A stretch of 64,000 nt of DNA from Geobacillus thermocatenulatus (GCF_002217655.1 NZ_NEWK01000001.1:1002001-1066000), one strand, 5' to 3'; shown: positions 36,937-47,903, counted from the stretch's first letter. Numbers and translations are program-made. Notes: generated by a model not told the origin, from the sequence alone.

Positions 36937-37864
36937 CCAAGTGAAAAGAGACGCCGCCGGCCGTCTCTTTTTTCTTCTTGACCGCCAATATCGGTTTGTG
37001 ATTCAACAAGTTGTGGCATTGAAACCGCATGTCTTCGCCATTGCCGCCCGGCAAGGAATGTTTGTCGCCAAAGCGTATCGCGTTCCTGTTGCGGCCGCGC
37101 GGCACGCCTGGCTTCTTGCCGCATTAAGGAAGAACGGTTTTTCCGCCGCGCCGGCCCCGATGCCGATCGGGCGCGGAGGAGTGGTGGAAGCTGGCGGATG
37201 CTATTGGCTGCTGACGGAATATGTGGCCGGAGCGCGTCCAATCTCGTTTGCCGCTTGGGCTGACGCCGTTGACGGACTTCATTTGCTCGAACGTTACCAT
37301 ACCATAACGGCAAACATCGCCAGCAGCAAGCAGGAGGCGATGGGGCTGCCGCGTGCGCAGCTGTATGACAAATGGCGGCGCCGCTATGAGGAGTTTTGCC
37401 GACATTTGCCTGTTGTTGAAACGATCATGGACAAAGAAGACATTTTCTTTACGCTGAGCTGGGCGGATTACTGTCTATCAACGTGTCGCGAGCATGCTCC
37501 AGAGCTGGGGGCGGATTCTGCTGCCATCATTCATGGTGATGTCGCCTCCCATAATTTTTTGCGCACCGCAACCGGCCAGATGTATCTCATCGACTATGAC
37601 GCGGCCGCTCTTGCCTCGCCCGGGCTTGACTATTGCCAATACGCCAATCGCCTCTTGCCGTATATCGGTTGGTCCTATTCAGCACTCGCCCGTTTCGCTC
37701 CGCTTCGCCGTTGGTTGGAAAAACGCTGGTTTTTGCATGCGCTCTTATTTCCGGCTGATGTGTTTCGCGAATGGCGGTCAGCCGCCGCGCGCCGCCGCCC
37801 CCTTGTGTTTGACCGCAAGCGGAGAGAACGGTTTGTCCGCCGCCTTTATGCTATGCTACAATGA
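36920..37864 (+). CDS. CotS/YsxE-like spore coat kinase-fold protein
   Basis: 314 residues from ATG 36920 behind GAGGAGA, overlapping the coat gene by 17 bases. The C-terminal half has an aminoglycoside-phosphotransferase-type catalytic loop HGDVASHNFL and the following YLIDYDAAALASPGLDY, so the catalytic and metal-binding aspartates are retained. This fold includes the CotS, YsxE and YutH spore-coat proteins. Translational coupling to the SafA-like gene argues for a coat role; the substrate is unknown. In B. subtilis a kinase of this kind (ysxE) instead follows spoVID. Confidence 0.75.
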   Translation: MARNNNQVKRDAAGRLFFLLDRQYRFVIQQVVALKPHVFAIAARQGMFVAKAYRVPVAAARHAWLLAALRKNGFSAAPAPMPIGRGGVVEAGGCYWLLTEYVAGARPISFAAWADAVDGLHLLERYHTITANIASSKQEAMGLPRAQLYDKWRRRYEEFCRHLPVVETIMDKEDIFFTLSWADYCLSTCREHAPELGADSAAIIHGDVASHNFLRTATGQMYLIDYDAAALASPGLDYCQYANRLLPYIGWSYSALARFAPLRRWLEKRWFLHALLFPADVFREWRSAAARRRPLVFDRKRRERFVRRLYAMLQ

Positions 37865-37898
37865 AAAATGGAATCTTTGGAAAAGGAGTCGAGGACGG

Positions 37899-38639
37899 AT
37901 GCAAGAAAAAATTGACAAACTCGTGCAATGGCTGCGTGACCAAGTCTCATCAGCCGGTTTAAACGGGGCGGTCGTCGGCATCAGCGGAGGCATCGACTCG
38001 GCGGTTGTCGCCCATTTGATTAAGCGTGCCTTTCCGGACGATTCGCTGGGGCTGATCATGCCTTGCAAAAGCAATCCGAAAGATATGGAAGATGCGCTGA
38101 AAGTGGTGAAAAGCTGCGGCATCCGGCATTTGGTCATCGATTTGACCGAGGCGCACCGGACGTTGTTTGGCGCGGTCGAGGCCGAGCTGAAAGCCATCGG
38201 GGAATGGAGCGAAGAGCGCGCGCGCCTCGGCGATGCGAATACAAGAGCGCGTTTGCGCATGACGACGTTGTATGCGGTCGCCAACAATTACGGCTATCTC
38301 GTCGTCGGTACGGACAACGCCGCCGAATGGCATACGGGCTACTTTACGAAATACGGTGACGGCGGAGTCGATGTAGTGCCGCTCCTTCACTTTACAAAAG
38401 GTGAAGTGCGCGAAATGGGCCGTCTGCTCGGCGTCCCGGAAGAAATTATCAAGAAAGCGCCAAGCGCCGGACTGTGGGAAGGGCAGACGGATGAAAGCGA
38501 AATGGGCACGACGTATGAAATGATCGATAAATATTTAAAAGGGGAAGAGATTCCAGAACGCGATCGAAACATTATTGAACGGCTTCATGAACGTTCGCAT
38601 CATAAACGGCAGTTGGCGATTGCGCCGCCGAAGTTTTAG
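37899..38639 (+). CDS. nadE: Ammonia-dependent NAD+ synthetase
   Basis: 246 residues from ATG 37899. The ATP loop SGGIDSAVVAHL, the GTDNAAEWHTGYFTKYGDG segment and APSAGLWEGQTDESEMGTTY are diagnostic for NadE. It has no glutaminase domain, so it uses ammonia. Longer frames upstream overlap the kinase gene in another frame. It makes NAD from the product of the pathway whose first steps lie at 31.8-35.3 kb. Confidence 0.95.
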   Translation: MQEKIDKLVQWLRDQVSSAGLNGAVVGISGGIDSAVVAHLIKRAFPDDSLGLIMPCKSNPKDMEDALKVVKSCGIRHLVIDLTEAHRTLFGAVEAELKAIGEWSEERARLGDANTRARLRMTTLYAVANNYGYLVVGTDNAAEWHTGYFTKYGDGGVDVVPLLHFTKGEVREMGRLLGVPEEIIKKAPSAGLWEGQTDESEMGTTYEMIDKYLKGEEIPERDRNIIERLHERSHHKRQLAIAPPKF

Positions 38640-38754
38640 CTGTCACCTCGTTGGGTTGAACTGACAGCGATAAACCCCCCGCGTTTGCCGCAAGCTAAAC
38701 GTAAGGCTGGCTTCATGCCAGCCTTGGGCGAAGGAAACCAAGGGGGGTTTTCCA
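38640..38754 (+). promoter_or_regulatory. Structured leader that buries the ribosome binding site
   Basis: AAACCCCCC (38672-38680) pairs perfectly with GGGGGGTTT (38742-38750), which contains the ribosome site of the lipoprotein gene. Enclosed are two hairpins: CGTTT/AAACG (38682-38686 with 38697-38701) and AAGGCTGGC/GCCAGCCTT (38703-38725), followed by an unpaired GGGCGAAGGAAACCA. A further hairpin CTGTCA/TGACAG (38640-38667) precedes. I cannot assign it to a known riboswitch class; it might also serve as a weak terminator for nadE. Confidence 0.55.
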
Positions 38755-39489
38755 TTGAGATACGCGGTCAGATGGATCGGCGTGTTGTCGGTCGCCGGAT
38801 TGCTTGCCTCATGCACCAACTACCGTGCGAATGAGGAAGGGGCGCAGCGTTATCATGATGCGGCGAGACCGATCGGTTTTTACTCGACGGAGCGAGGCGA
38901 CGATTTCCGCTATGGCCGATACGGGACGAATGCGCTTAATTATGACAACCGTTATATATGGGAGCGCCGCGGTCCGGTCACCGATTATTTGACGGACGGC
39001 GGCCGCCTCGGAGGACCAGCAGCGACCCGGTTTGACACGGACGTTCCGGCTCTTCCGCCCGACGTCGATTTCGGTGACAGCGATTACAACTACCATGGGC
39101 ATTTGCACTCGTTAAACGTCGATCCGCACCCGTCGTACTACCGAAGCTATGCCGGCGGTTTGGCTGAGAAGCTCTCCCGCCGCGCCGCAGCGGTGAACGG
39201 AGTCGACGATGCCCGCGCGGTTGTGTATGGCGATCAGGCGCTCATCGCGATTGCCACAGACGACCGTCATCCCAAGCTGCTTGAGAAGCGTGTCGAGCAA
39301 GCGGTCGCTCCGCACGCGGACGGCAAGCGGGTGCGCGTCACCTCGAATCCGAGCATGTACCACCGTATCCGCACGATTGACAACGCGCTTCGACGCGGGA
39401 CTCCCATCAATATGGAAGAAATCCGCCGTGATTTGCGCACCATTTTTATCGATGGCACGATTCAAGAACGGCCGGAAAACACTCGGTGA
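38755..39489 (+). CDS. YhcN/YlaJ-type sporulation lipoprotein
   Basis: 244 residues from a TTG start. The signal peptide MRYAVRWIGVLSVAGLLASC ends in a lipobox (LLASC), so the mature protein is lipid-anchored. A Tyr/Asn/Asp/Gly-rich stretch follows, then a YhcN/YlaJ domain (SRRAAAVNGVDDARAVVYGD and VEQAVAPHADGKRVRVTSNP) as found in forespore and spore-membrane lipoproteins linked to germination. Sits between nadE and yebC with its own terminator. Confidence 0.82.
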   Translation: MRYAVRWIGVLSVAGLLASCTNYRANEEGAQRYHDAARPIGFYSTERGDDFRYGRYGTNALNYDNRYIWERRGPVTDYLTDGGRLGGPAATRFDTDVPALPPDVDFGDSDYNYHGHLHSLNVDPHPSYYRSYAGGLAEKLSRRAAAVNGVDDARAVVYGDQALIAIATDDRHPKLLEKRVEQAVAPHADGKRVRVTSNPSMYHRIRTIDNALRRGTPINMEEIRRDLRTIFIDGTIQERPENTR

Positions 39490-39495
39490 CAAACG

Positions 39496-39530
39496 AAAAA
39501 GGCGTCCCAAAAAAGCGGGGCGCCTTTTTT
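39496..39530 (+). terminator. Terminator after spore lipoprotein gene
   Basis: Stem AAAAAGGCGTCCC/GGGGCGCCTTTTT with one G-T pair and an A-rich loop. Confidence 0.9.
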
Positions 39531-39557
39531 CATGGCTGCTCCTTCGCTGGAGTTTGG

Positions 39558-39586
39558 CTGACAATTTCCGCGTTTTTTGCTATAGT
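39558..39586 (+). promoter_or_regulatory. Probable sigma-A promoter of yebC
   Basis: CTGACA at 39558, 17-bp spacer, TATAGT at 39581. Confidence 0.6.
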
Positions 39587-39627
39587 AATAGTCGGAACAT
39601 TCCGTTGCGATGAGAGGAGAACTATCG

Positions 39628-40368
39628 ATGGCTGGACATTCGAAGTGGAAAAATATCCAACGGCGGAAAAATGCTCAAGATGCCAAACGCGGCAAACTGT
39701 TCATGAAACTGGCGAAGGAAATTTATGTGGCCGCCAAAAGCGGCGGAGGCGATCCAGCGTCCAATCCGAGCCTGCGCCTTGTCATTGAGAAGGCGAAAGC
39801 GGCCAACATGCCGAGCGAAAACATTGAACGGGCGATTAAAAAAGCAACTGGAACCCAAGAACATACCAACTATGAGGAAATTCGCTACGAAGGGTATGGA
39901 CCAGGCGGCGTTGCCGTCATGGTCGTTTGCCTGACGGATAATAAAAACCGCACCGCCGCCAACGTGCGTGCAGCGTTTTCGAAAAACGGCGGCAATTTAG
40001 GGGAAACGGGCTGCGTCTCCTATTTGTTCGAGCGCAAAGGGCTGCTTGTGATTGACCGCGAACAGCACAACGTTGATGAGGATGAATTGCTGCTGTTGGC
40101 CATTGAAGCGGGCGCCGAGGAGATGGAAACAACGGACGAATCGTTCGAAATTTATACAGCGCCCGAATCGTTTGAAATGGTGAAAGACGAGCTGGAACAG
40201 CAAGGATTCACGTTTGCGAGCGCGGAAATTACGATGATTCCCCAAACGTATACGACGCTTGAGGGCGACGATTTGAAAAAAATGCTGAAGTTGATCGATA
40301 CGCTTGAAGATGATGATGACGTCCAAGAAGTGTACTACAATTTAGACGAATCGGTGCTTGAGGAGTAG
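39628..40368 (+). CDS. yebC: YebC/PmpR family protein
   Basis: 246 residues from ATG 39628 behind GAGAGGAG. Starts [20 protein letters not shown], the family signature, and includes [12 protein letters not shown] and [14 protein letters not shown]. Long described as a transcription regulator; recent bacterial work ties YebC-type proteins to translation of difficult peptide stretches. In B. subtilis the orthologue (yrbC) lies in the same neighbourhood. Confidence 0.95.
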   Translation: MAGHSKWKNIQRRKNAQDAKRGKLFMKLAKEIYVAAKSGGGDPASNPSLRLVIEKAKAANMPSENIERAIKKATGTQEHTNYEEIRYEGYGPGGVAVMVVCLTDNKNRTAANVRAAFSKNGGNLGETGCVSYLFERKGLLVIDREQHNVDEDELLLLAIEAGAEEMETTDESFEIYTAPESFEMVKDELEQQGFTFASAEITMIPQTYTTLEGDDLKKMLKLIDTLEDDDDVQEVYYNLDESVLEE

Positions 40369-40373
40369 CGACG

Positions 40374-40393
40374 TCCGCCGGCGGATTTTTTTG
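40374..40393 (+). terminator. Weak terminator after yebC
   Basis: Short palindrome TCCGCCGGCGGA followed by T7. The rest of the 218-bp gap to bofC shows no convincing promoter. Confidence 0.5.
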
Positions 40394-40586
40394 TACAAAC
40401 GTTCGAAGGTCGTGGAACATAATGGAATATGATGATCGAGCGCCGTTGGCTCGAATCCCCGCCCCACTTTTTGGATCGGCGGCAGCTTGCTTGGCAAAAA
40501 AGCTGATGGATCAAGGAATAAAATGGCGTCCGCTGGTGAAACTAGTGGCGTAAAGGAACCATCATCCAAGAAGAGAGGAACAAACG

Positions 40587-41063
40587 ATGCGAATTCTTTC
40601 CCTCATACTGTGGATCGCCGCCATCGTGTTGCCGGTTCATTCGGCCTCCGCCGCACCGGTCAAAATGACGATTGTGCTCGAGCGGCAATACTTGGACGGA
40701 GAGATGAGCGAAGAGAAAGTCACCGAAACCGTCGATTCGATGACAGAAATATGGAAAAAATATCGCGGTTGGCAACTCGTGACGCTCGATGATCAGACGA
40801 TCGTGTTTCGCAAAACCATCAACGACATTTCGCCGTTGTTAAAAACAAACGGCTACTTCGGAATGACGGACGATGGCACGTTGTCTATCTTCAACGGCAA
40901 ACCGGGCCGGTCGAGCGAAATCATTCAGTCGTTTTTTCAAATCGACGTGCAAAAGCTCGAAAGCCGTCAGCAAGAAAAGTTGAAGAAAGGAATTCGCGTC
41001 CTCTCGAAAGAGCGGTATGAACAAGTGATCGAAATGTACCGCCATTTTGCGGTCGTCCAATAA
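40587..41063 (+). CDS. bofC: Forespore checkpoint protein BofC
   Basis: 158 residues. A signal peptide (about 1-22, ending SASAAP) directs it to the intermembrane space of the developing spore. The conserved core [19 protein letters not shown] and [17 protein letters not shown] matches BofC. In B. subtilis it restrains the SpoIVB protease, which triggers SpoIVFB-dependent sigma-K activation; those partners' genes lie at 23.3-24.9 kb. Located just before ruvA as in B. subtilis. Confidence 0.92.
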   Translation: MRILSLILWIAAIVLPVHSASAAPVKMTIVLERQYLDGEMSEEKVTETVDSMTEIWKKYRGWQLVTLDDQTIVFRKTINDISPLLKTNGYFGMTDDGTLSIFNGKPGRSSEIIQSFFQIDVQKLESRQQEKLKKGIRVLSKERYEQVIEMYRHFAVVQ

Positions 41064-41073
41064 ACGAAGAGAA

Positions 41074-41110
41074 AGCCCGTGGTGCAAAGCGCATCGCGGG
41101 ATTTCTTTTT
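41074..41110 (+). terminator. Terminator after bofC
   Basis: 10-bp stem CCCGTGGTGC/GCATCGCGGG (two wobble pairs) around AAAGC, then TTTCTTTTT. Confidence 0.7.
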
Positions 41111-41136
41111 GCTATAATGAAATCATATGATACAAT
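41109..41136 (+). promoter_or_regulatory. Probable promoter of the ruvA operon
   Basis: TTGCTA at 41109, 16-bp spacer, TACAAT at 41131, 31 bases before the ruvA start; a TATAAT at 41113 overlaps it. Confidence 0.5.
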
Positions 41137-41167
41137 GAAAGGACGAAAAAAAGGAGAGGAGCATCCA

Positions 41168-41752
41168 TTGATCGAGTTTATCCGTGGGTATGTCGATTAC
41201 GTCTGCCCGGAATATATCGTCATCGACCATAACGGCATCGGCTACGAGATCTTTACGCCGAACCCGTTTGCGTTTCAGGAAAGCCGCGAGGCGGCGGTGA
41301 CCGTCTATACATACGAATATGTGCGCGAAGATGTGCACGCCTTGTACGGGTTCCCAACACGCGAGGAGCGCAACTTGTTCGCCAAGCTGCTGCAAGTGTC
41401 GGGCATCGGGCCGAAAGGCGGCCTCGCCATTTTGGCGGCCGGGCGTCCTGATGAACTGGCGCGGGCCATCGAGGAAGAAAACGAGGCGTTTTTATGCAAG
41501 TTTCCAGGCGTAGGCAAAAAGACGGCTCGGCAAATGATTTTGGATTTAAAAGGGAAGCTCGGAGCGCTTGCGGCGCCGGCCGCTGCACGTTCGGCCGCAC
41601 CGCTTTCCGGTGCGCTCGCCGAGGCGGTGGCGGCGCTCAAGGCGCTCGGCTACGCTGAACGGGAGATCGAGAAAATCATTCCGGCGCTCCGCGAAGAAGC
41701 GATGTCGACGGAACAGTATGTGAAGCGGGCGCTGGCGCTGCTTTTGGGATAA
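41168..41752 (+). CDS. ruvA: Holliday junction DNA helicase subunit RuvA
   Basis: 194 residues from TTG 41168 ([17 protein letters not shown]), seven bases after AAGGAGAGGAG. Domain I is an OB fold; domain II has helix-hairpin-helix motifs [16 protein letters not shown] and [13 protein letters not shown]; domain III ([20 protein letters not shown]) contacts RuvB. Binds the four-way junction and guides RuvB during branch migration. Confidence 0.96.
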   Translation: MIEFIRGYVDYVCPEYIVIDHNGIGYEIFTPNPFAFQESREAAVTVYTYEYVREDVHALYGFPTREERNLFAKLLQVSGIGPKGGLAILAAGRPDELARAIEEENEAFLCKFPGVGKKTARQMILDLKGKLGALAAPAAARSAAPLSGALAEAVAALKALGYAEREIEKIIPALREEAMSTEQYVKRALALLLG

Positions 41753-41777
41753 ACAGCGGCCAAAGGGAGGGATGACG

Positions 41778-42779
41778 GTGGAGGAACGGCTTGTATCCGG
41801 GGAGGTCTTAAGGGAAGAGACTGCGCTTGAACCGAGTTTGCGCCCGCAATATTTGCATGAATATATCGGGCAAGATAAGATCAAAGAAAACTTAAAAGTG
41901 TTCATTGAAGCGGCCAAGCTCCGCGAAGAGACGCTCGACCATGTGCTGCTGTACGGACCGCCGGGGCTTGGGAAAACGACGCTCGCCGTGATCATCGCCA
42001 ATGAAATGGGCGTCAAGCTGCGAGCGACATCTGGACCGGCGCTCGAGCGGCCGGGAGATTTGGCGGCGCTTCTCACTTCGCTTGAGCCCGGGGATGTGCT
42101 CTTTATTGATGAGATCCACCGGCTGCCGCGGGCGGTGGAAGAGGTGCTCTATCCGGCGATGGAAGATTATTGCTTAGATATCGCGATCGGCAAAGGGCCG
42201 GATGCGCGCACGCTTCGCCTCGACTTGCCGCCATTTACGCTCGTTGGGGCGACGACGAGAGCCGGGGCGCTGTCGGCGCCGCTTCGCGACCGGTTTGGTG
42301 TCATCAGCCGGCTCGAATACTATCACGTTGACCAACTCGCCCAAATCATTGAGCGGGCGGCGGCCATCTTGCAAATCGGCATCGAGCGCGAAGCGGCGCT
42401 TGAGCTTGCCCGTCGGGCGCGCGGCACGCCGCGCATCGCCAACCGTTTGCTGCGGCGCGTCCGCGATTTTGCGCAAGTGCGCGGAGAGGGGGAAATTACG
42501 TTGCCGCTTGCTGTCGAGGCGCTCGAACGGCTGCAAGTCGACCGGCTCGGGCTCGACCAAATCGACCATAAGCTGCTTTCAGCGATGATTGAAAAATTCG
42601 CCGGCGGCCCGGTCGGGCTCGAAACGCTGGCGGCCGTCATCGGCGAAGAAGCACAAACGATTGAAGAAGTGTATGAGCCGTACTTGATGCAGATCGGTCT
42701 CTTGCAGCGTACGCCGCGCGGGCGCGTCGTCACGCCGGCTGCGTACACCCATTTCGAAATGGAGGTTCCGAAGCGGTGA
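41778..42779 (+). CDS. ruvB: Holliday junction branch migration ATPase RuvB
   Basis: 333 residues. GTG 41778 ([12 protein letters not shown]) is preferred: AGGGAGG sits seven bases before it but only one base before ATG 41772. Walker [12 protein letters not shown], Walker [11 protein letters not shown], sensor [18 protein letters not shown] and the C-terminal winged helix ([16 protein letters not shown]) are all present. Confidence 0.97.
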   Translation: MEERLVSGEVLREETALEPSLRPQYLHEYIGQDKIKENLKVFIEAAKLREETLDHVLLYGPPGLGKTTLAVIIANEMGVKLRATSGPALERPGDLAALLTSLEPGDVLFIDEIHRLPRAVEEVLYPAMEDYCLDIAIGKGPDARTLRLDLPPFTLVGATTRAGALSAPLRDRFGVISRLEYYHVDQLAQIIERAAAILQIGIEREAALELARRARGTPRIANRLLRRVRDFAQVRGEGEITLPLAVEALERLQVDRLGLDQIDHKLLSAMIEKFAGGPVGLETLAAVIGEEAQTIEEVYEPYLMQIGLLQRTPRGRVVTPAAYTHFEMEVPKR

Positions 42780-42982
42780 ACAGCTTGCCAAAGTTGATCA
42801 TGACGATCGGCGTTGTGCTCATCATGGTCGGGTTTGTCATGCAGTTTGTCAAACTCGGCCGCTTGCCGGGGGATATCGTCATCCGCAAAGGGAATATGAC
42901 GTTTTATTTTCCCGTTGTGACATCCATCTTGCTGAGCGTTGTGTTATCGCTGATTTTTTACGTGCTCGGACGATTTCGCTGA
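42776..42982 (+). CDS. DUF2905 small membrane protein
   Basis: 68 residues starting with GTG in a GTGA overlap with ruvB. Two membrane helices flank the conserved loop [19 protein letters not shown], diagnostic of the DUF2905 family. Function unknown; frequently found between ruvB and queA. Confidence 0.9.
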   Translation: MNSLPKLIMTIGVVLIMVGFVMQFVKLGRLPGDIVIRKGNMTFYFPVVTSILLSVVLSLIFYVLGRFR

Positions 42983-42997
42983 AGGAAGGAGAACTGC

Positions 42998-45186
<2,189 letters not shown>

Positions 45187-45209
45187 CGGCCGGAAAGGAG
45201 GGGGATTGC

Positions 45210-45482
45210 ATGAACGCAACGATCGCCAATTTGCTGCCGATTGTGCTGTTTTTTGTGATTTTCTACTTTTTGCTCATTCGCCCGCAGCAAAAACGGCAAC
45301 GCGCCATCCAGCAAATGCAGGCGAATTTGAAAAAAGGCGATAAAATCATCACGATCGGTGGATTGCATGGCATCATCGACTCGGTCGATGAGGACAAAAT
45401 CATCGTTCGCGCCGGCGACGGCACGCGACTGACGTTCGACCGCTCCGCAGTGAGAGAAGTGGTGGCGGAAAGCAAGGCGTAG
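45210..45482 (+). CDS. yajC: Preprotein translocase subunit YajC
   Basis: 90 residues from ATG 45210 behind AAAGGAGGGGG. One membrane helix (LLPIVLFFVIFYFLLIRP) followed by the RPQQKRQ motif and a small soluble domain with KGDKIITIGGLHGII. Accessory to SecYEG with SecDF, encoded at 48.4 kb. Follows tgt, as widely conserved. Confidence 0.95.
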   Translation: MNATIANLLPIVLFFVIFYFLLIRPQQKRQRAIQQMQANLKKGDKIITIGGLHGIIDSVDEDKIIVRAGDGTRLTFDRSAVREVVAESKA

Positions 45483-45587
45483 CGAAAGCGCGGCCATCGG
45501 CGTCTAAGCTTGAGCGCCGATTTGAACGGCGGTGCGAAAAGCGCGAGCGAGACGCCATCTCGTTTTGTGCCATCGCGCTCTTCAACA

Positions 45588-45627
45588 CAAAAGGTGTCCC
45601 GTTTGCTTGGAGGACACCTTTTGCTTT
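45588..45627 (+). terminator. Terminator after yajC
   Basis: 12-bp perfect stem CAAAAGGTGTCC/GGACACCTTTTG with a 12-base loop. The 105 bases before it are noncoding. Confidence 0.8.
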
Positions 45628-45638
45628 TGCGCTCGTTT

Positions 45639-45855
45639 GTCGCCGACTTGAACGGGGCGACTAACATCGCCAACGCGATTTCGGGCTTGAGCGCCTAGCG
45701 CACGGGTCATAGGTGCGCCGCCCATTGAGGTACAGGCTAACCCGGTGGGACGGGGTGATGACACTCTCCTAAACTTGGGCGTTGTCTGAACTAGAAATGG
45801 ATGAGGGCGCAGACGCCCCAAGAATCCCACGCCTTTAAGCGTGTGGAGTGTCAAG
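45639..45855 (+). mobile_element. Degraded IS200/IS605-type right end with TnpB scrap and omega-RNA-like segment
   Basis: The frame at 45639-45698 reads VADLNGATNIANAISGLSA then stop, resembling the DLNGAxNIA end of TnpB nucleases. Downstream about 155 noncoding bases fold strongly: CCC/GGG around 45740-45755; a long stem CTTGGGCG..GTCTG (from 45774) with CAGACGCCCCAAG (to 45822); and a last hairpin with core CACGC/GCGTG (45829-45844) ending in GGAGTGTCAAG. A closing hairpin with GTGTCAA is typical of IS605-family right ends, where the TnpB guide RNA scaffold is encoded. No transposase or intact tnpB is in the window. Confidence 0.5.
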
Positions 45856-46234
45856 TCCGTTCATGGCGCGACGATGACAAATTGACCCCGACGATGCCGC
45901 CTAAGGAAGCAGCAGCGAAAAAGGCAAGGTGGTATAGCCATTGTTCAACGGTAAACGATTTTTCCATGCCAAGAAATTGAAACAAAAAGATGATCGCTGT
46001 AAATGAGAGGCCGGTCAGCCCGCCGGCGAGCCATCCTTTTTCTTGGCTTTTTCCGCCGGCGACAACGCCGCCGATAAACAGCGAGACAACCGAGGCGGCA
46101 AACACGATCCAGGTGAGCGACGATTCGTGAATGTCCGTCCATTTGAGCAACAACGAAAACATGAAGCTGACAAGCGCCGCCAACACAAAAATGGTGGCGA
46201 TTCCATACACCAGTGCGCTGCCAAGCCTTGACAC
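45851..46234 (-). CDS. TIGR04086-type membrane protein (YrzE-like)
   Basis: 127 residues from GTG 46234 behind AAGGAGGG; TTG 46255 is in-frame but overlaps that site. Four hydrophobic segments with the motif VSLFIGGVVAGGKSQEKGWLAGGLTG, typical of this small family found between yajC and spoVB. Function unknown. Its stop codon lies within the last bases of the neighbouring IS-like segment, so its final residues may have been changed by that insertion. Confidence 0.82.
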   Translation of the reverse strand: MSRLGSALVYGIATIFVLAALVSFMFSLLLKWTDIHESSLTWIVFAASVVSLFIGGVVAGGKSQEKGWLAGGLTGLSFTAIIFLFQFLGMEKSFTVEQWLYHLAFFAAASLGGIVGVNLSSSRHERT

Positions 46235-46300
46235 CGCGATCCCTCCTTGGTCCAAACGCTTTTTACCACAATATATTCACCGCTGGACAGGTTTAGACGT

Positions 46301-47863
46301 TTATTTTCGCTTGTTTTTGCCGGCCAGCCAGTGCAGCCCCGGAAGGTAGACGAGCTCTTCGCGCCGGATGAGCCGGAACAGAACGAGGCAGGCGGCATAT
46401 AGGGCGGCTGTCGCGGCCATGGCAAGCAGCGTCCAAAACGGTGTGGGCACGGCCAAAAGCGGATGGCGGGAGAGCGCATAGCCGATTGCGCCCGCAGCGA
46501 TGATGGCGCCAAGCGCTTTGATGTACTCGCGCGCATCGATGGAAAAAGACACCGCCTTGATGACTGTGGCAAAGTGAAGCAACGTCACAAGAACGGTGCT
46601 GACGGCAGTCGCCAGTGCCGCGCCCATAATGCCCAAACTTGGACGGGAAGCAAGGACGAAGATGCACACGAGCTTCACCATCGCTCCGATCAAGCTGTTC
46701 ATCATGGCGGCGTTCGCCAAATCCAGCCCTTGCAAGACCGCCTGCAACGGGCCTTGGAAATAATACAATAAGAAAAACGGAGCCATCACCTGAATAAAAA
46801 TCGCGGCTTCACTTGTGCCGTACATCCAGCGCATGAGCGGCTCGGCGAACAAGTAAAGAACGACGGTGGAAAGGCCGCCGGTGACAAGCGACAGGCGCAT
46901 CGCCTGGGCGATGCGATATTCGACGAGCAACGGCTTGCGCTGCGCCATCGCTTCACTGATGGCCGGCACAAGCGCGGTCGAAAGCGCGTACGTAATAAAC
47001 GACGGCAACGTCAACAATGGCAGCGCGTAGCCGACAAGCTGTCCGTATTGCCTCGTGGCAGTGGAGGCGGCGATGCCGGCCAATGCCAAGCTGTTGGCGA
47101 CAACGATCGGTTCGAAAAACCAAGAAAGCGAGCCGATCAAACGGCCGCCGGTCGTCGGCAAGGCAATGCGCATGAGGCGGACGAACGTCTCTTTGCCGGC
47201 TTGGACGTAGTGAAAAAACTTTGTCCGCAGGCGAATCGATTTTTTAACCTTAAATAAAAACAGCAAATACAATAACGCTGCCAGCTCGCCGAGAACGGAA
47301 GACGCCATGGCGCCGGCGGCGGCATACTCGACGCCGTACGGCAAAAGCGGCTGTGTGCATAAGGCGATCAGGCTGATGCGGACGATTTGTTCCAACAAGA
47401 GCGAATAGGCGTACGGTTTCATTTGCTGCCGCCCTTGAAAGTAGCCGCGCAGCACCGAAGAGATGGCGACGATCGGCACAATTGGAGCGATGGCAAGAAG
47501 TGGATAGTACGTGCGCGGGTCGGTGAACATCGTTCGGGAGAGCCATGGCGCAGCAGCGATCAACGCCGGCAGAAGCACGATGCTTAGCACGCCGGTGGTG
47601 GCCAGCGACACGACGAGAATTTGTTTCACCCGCTGCCGGTCGCCGGCCGCCTCTGCTTCGGCGACGAGTTTGGAAATGGCGACCGGCAGCCCGATTTGCG
47701 TCGCGGTAATCGCTAAAACGAGCGTCGGCACGGCCATCATGTACAGCCCGACTCCTTCATCGCCGATCATGCGGGCGACGACAATTCGGTTGATAAAGCC
47801 GAGGATTTTCGTAACAAAACCGGCAACGATTAAAATGACCGTACCTTGTAAAAATTTAGACAT
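46301..47863 (-). CDS. spoVB: Stage V sporulation protein B, lipid flippase family
   Basis: 520 residues from ATG 47863 behind GGGGGAAG (B. subtilis SpoVB is 518). About 14 membrane segments; N-terminal KFLQGTVILIVAGFVTKILG and RGYFQGRQQMKP are typical of the SpoVB/MurJ branch of the MOP exporters. In B. subtilis it is needed for spore cortex synthesis, probably moving peptidoglycan precursors across the outer forespore membrane. Divergent from comN. Confidence 0.93.
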   Translation of the reverse strand: MSKFLQGTVILIVAGFVTKILGFINRIVVARMIGDEGVGLYMMAVPTLVLAITATQIGLPVAISKLVAEAEAAGDRQRVKQILVVSLATTGVLSIVLLPALIAAAPWLSRTMFTDPRTYYPLLAIAPIVPIVAISSVLRGYFQGRQQMKPYAYSLLLEQIVRISLIALCTQPLLPYGVEYAAAGAMASSVLGELAALLYLLFLFKVKKSIRLRTKFFHYVQAGKETFVRLMRIALPTTGGRLIGSLSWFFEPIVVANSLALAGIAASTATRQYGQLVGYALPLLTLPSFITYALSTALVPAISEAMAQRKPLLVEYRIAQAMRLSLVTGGLSTVVLYLFAEPLMRWMYGTSEAAIFIQVMAPFFLLYYFQGPLQAVLQGLDLANAAMMNSLIGAMVKLVCIFVLASRPSLGIMGAALATAVSTVLVTLLHFATVIKAVSFSIDAREYIKALGAIIAAGAIGYALSRHPLLAVPTPFWTLLAMAATAALYAACLVLFRLIRREELVYLPGLHWLAGKNKRK

Positions 47864-47903
47864 TGTCTTCCCCCGCCTTCTCAAATGCCTCCATCTTTTA
47901 TAC

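Noticed and set aside
38672-38755. Twister, hammerhead or c-di-GMP riboswitch in the lipoprotein leader
   Set aside because: The conserved cores of these classes are not present in the junction; left as unassigned structure.
45495-45560. Second ADLNG-like codon run (LSADLNGGAKSAS) upstream of the IS remnant
   Set aside because: Similarity to the TnpB-like end is limited to about 18 bases; too short to claim a duplicated tnpB end.
45700-45855. IscB-type (HEARO) guide RNA as the identity of the folded segment
   Set aside because: Possible, but the preceding TnpB-like codons and the 3' position of the closing hairpin favour a TnpB-type right end; kept only as an alternative.
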